Positions 62,601 through 64,000 of a DNA stretch of 64,000 nt are shown here, in pieces; position 1 is the stretch's first letter; each line of letters opens with the position of its first letter. Source of the stretch: Clavelina lepadiformis (Eukaryota; Chordata; Ascidiacea; Aplousobranchia; Clavelinidae). The stretch is taken from positions 3,660,501 through 3,724,500 of the forward strand of contig NC_135243.1 in assembly GCF_947623445.1 (NCBI RefSeq), written 5' to 3'. The notes below the pieces were generated by a model that searched no databases, was not told the origin of the DNA, and was given only the letters and a program-made list of their open reading frames with translations. A program made the position numbers and the translations under genes.

Positions 62601-63163
62601 GATTCTACGATTTTACCTAGGTTACATTCGATTTAACATTTAAACTTCATAGCGCGGTTACCGCTTATAGGTTTATCAAACATATGAGAGAGTAACAAGT
62701 TTACAAAATCATTGGATATCTACTTGTCAGCACCTGCAACGATAACTTGCATGCGTTTTAGTGTTACAGCTACTTTAGCCAGCACTGGAGCCGCTGCTAT
62801 ACCGGGAGCCGGTCTGATGGCTGTTTTGCTAATTCTCTCAGCCGCTGGCATCCCATCGGAAGGCATCGCAGTGTTATGGTCAGTCGACTGGATCTTGTAA
62901 GTTTCCTTTATATGATGTCAGTTGTAAAGTCATTTTCGATGACGTAATTGTGCCGTCGTTGTTGAAACGCTTTTTCAAGGGACCGGCTTCGAACCTCAGT
63001 TAACATACTGGGTGACTGCATTGGGGCCGCGATCGTTGACCATCTTTACAAAAGTAGAACAAAGAAAATCCAGAAACATACCGAAATAGTTTCACTTAAG
63101 GGGAACTCCAGTCATCTTTCCTACTCTGATGATATTGAAGCTGTTGCAGCTGAACAAAATTGA
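59667..63163 (+). CDS. SLC1A: SLC1-family excitatory amino acid (glutamate/aspartate) transporter (11 exons, 526 aa)
   Basis: Exons: 59667-59799, 60000-60149, 60233-60434, 60629-60671, 60765-60942, 61028-61154, 61291-61384, 61986-62125, 62320-62514, 62762-62896, 62980-63163. A Na+-coupled plasma-membrane glutamate transporter. Visible: TM1 ([20 protein letters not shown]), the [16 protein letters not shown] segment, the extracellular loop with N-glycosylation sites (NST, NSS, NVT) in exon 5, HP1 region GTASSAATLP, TM7 signature [12 protein letters not shown]2 [10 protein letters not shown], and TM8 [19 protein letters not shown]8 Arg (DRLRT) and Asp (LGD) are the residues that bind the substrate side-chain carboxylate and amino group in EAATs. 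ASCT neutral transporters lack that Arg, so an acidic amino acid substrate is predicted. Length agrees with EAATs (about 520-570). The start of exon 5 is the weakest junction. The next in-frame ATG is 59682, five codons later. Confidence 0.94.
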
Positions 63164-64000
63164 TTGCTCTTGTATTTTGTAGCAAAACTAGTATATTATG
63201 TATTGTTTTTTTGACTGTTAAATGGACTATTGTAAAAATTAGTTTCTATCCTATCCGGAATCTCAGCTTCAGGTCATTTTATTGGCCAATAAAGCAACAT
63301 AAGTCGACTCAGTAGTGTAACTTTGGTAAAGATATTACTATATGTTACAAAGCCTTACTTCGTAACCGGGGCTAATCACCATCACCAGGTTCAAGTGTAG
63401 CAAAAGTTTTCTGTCAGTCTGAGAATAAGACATCTTACTACCCAATTCACATCAAGCTCACAGCTGTCTATAATTACCATTATAGTCCCAAGCATATTGT
63501 GGTTGGTACACTATGGCGATTATCACCAACTTTCAAAGTACAACAAAGAAATTTCGAATGCTTCTGTGATGGTAGCACGAGACAGTAGCTTTTTTAAGTC
63601 CAAAACATACAAAACAAATTTTAAACCTCACTGACTGCGTATTCAAGTGTTTGGAAAAATTTATTTCAAACTTGCTATGCACAAGCTGCGTATACACGCA
63701 AGTGGCAGGTAGAGTTAGTTTTAAATAAAGTGCATTTACCAATAAACTCACAAAATGAAATGTACACAATTATCTAACATATATAAATGCACAAAAGAAA
63801 TACTGGAAAATGGAAAAGCTGTTTGGAAAAATGAAAATGACTTCAATATTGTAATAACAATGGCAATGTATTATGTAGGTAAGCAGTTTACGATGCAGAT
63901 ACAAACTAAAATCTAACAAATGTTGACTCAGCTTGTTCAATTGGAAATATATTGGTGCAAAGATCAAGACAGGTAGAAAACAGCAGTATATACATAGACT
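63164..64000 (+). other. SLC1A 3' UTR and downstream sequence
   Basis: AATAAA at 63288-63293 follows the stop by about 125 bp and probably ends the transcript. The rest shows no gene. Confidence 0.6.

Overview
This is a eukaryotic window of AT-rich, intron-dense animal DNA. It holds eight protein-coding genes with introns of roughly 70-900 bp and consensus GT/AG junctions. It also holds several DNA-transposon remnants with intact target-site duplications. The gene families (Rab2, a DNAJA1-type co-chaperone, FER/FES tyrosine kinases, a CUB-domain membrane protein, an MLCK-class kinase, a NACHT/LRR protein, an SLC1 glutamate transporter) are animal ones. The compact introns, AT-richness and small intergenic gaps suggest an invertebrate deuterostome, most likely an ascidian tunicate of Ciona type. 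That placement is inference; no species-diagnostic sequence was recognised.

Layout: 1-1980 (+) the last two coding exons and 3' UTR of Rab2. 1990-8180 intergenic, containing a foldback repeat, a Tigger/pogo-like MITE and a decayed hAT transposon. 8190-10647 (+) DNAJA1-like Hsp40, 8 exons. 10.6-14.4 kb intergenic with a 512-bp hAT MITE. 14415-21818 (+) FER/FES-like kinase A, 19 exons. 23359-31646 (+) FER/FES-like kinase B, also 19 exons: a tandem duplicate with the same intron positions but a diverged SH2 pocket and activation segment. 34003-37939 (-) two-CUB single-pass receptor-like protein, 7 exons. 42131-49146 (+) myosin light chain kinase-like protein, 15 exons. 50357-56343 (-) NACHT-LRR protein, 14 exons, converging on the MLCK gene. 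59667-63163 (+) SLC1-family excitatory amino acid transporter, 11 exons.

For every multi-exon model I joined exons by hand. Each keeps one open frame from start to stop with total coding length divisible by three, a strong internal check (DNAJA1 400 aa, FER-A 835, FER-B 812, CUB protein 443, MLCK 835, NLR 1006, SLC1A 526). No functional operon links the genes. The only evolutionary coupling visible is the FER-A/FER-B tandem duplication. No CRISPR array, rRNA, intact tRNA or prokaryotic feature was seen. The most interesting items are the FER-B copy, which has Lys in place of the phosphotyrosine-binding Arg of its SH2 domain and a broken APE motif; a 30-bp duplication across a FER-A splice acceptor; and the NACHT protein, whose N-terminus is a chain of phase 1-1 Ser/Thr-rich exons instead of a recognisable death-fold domain.
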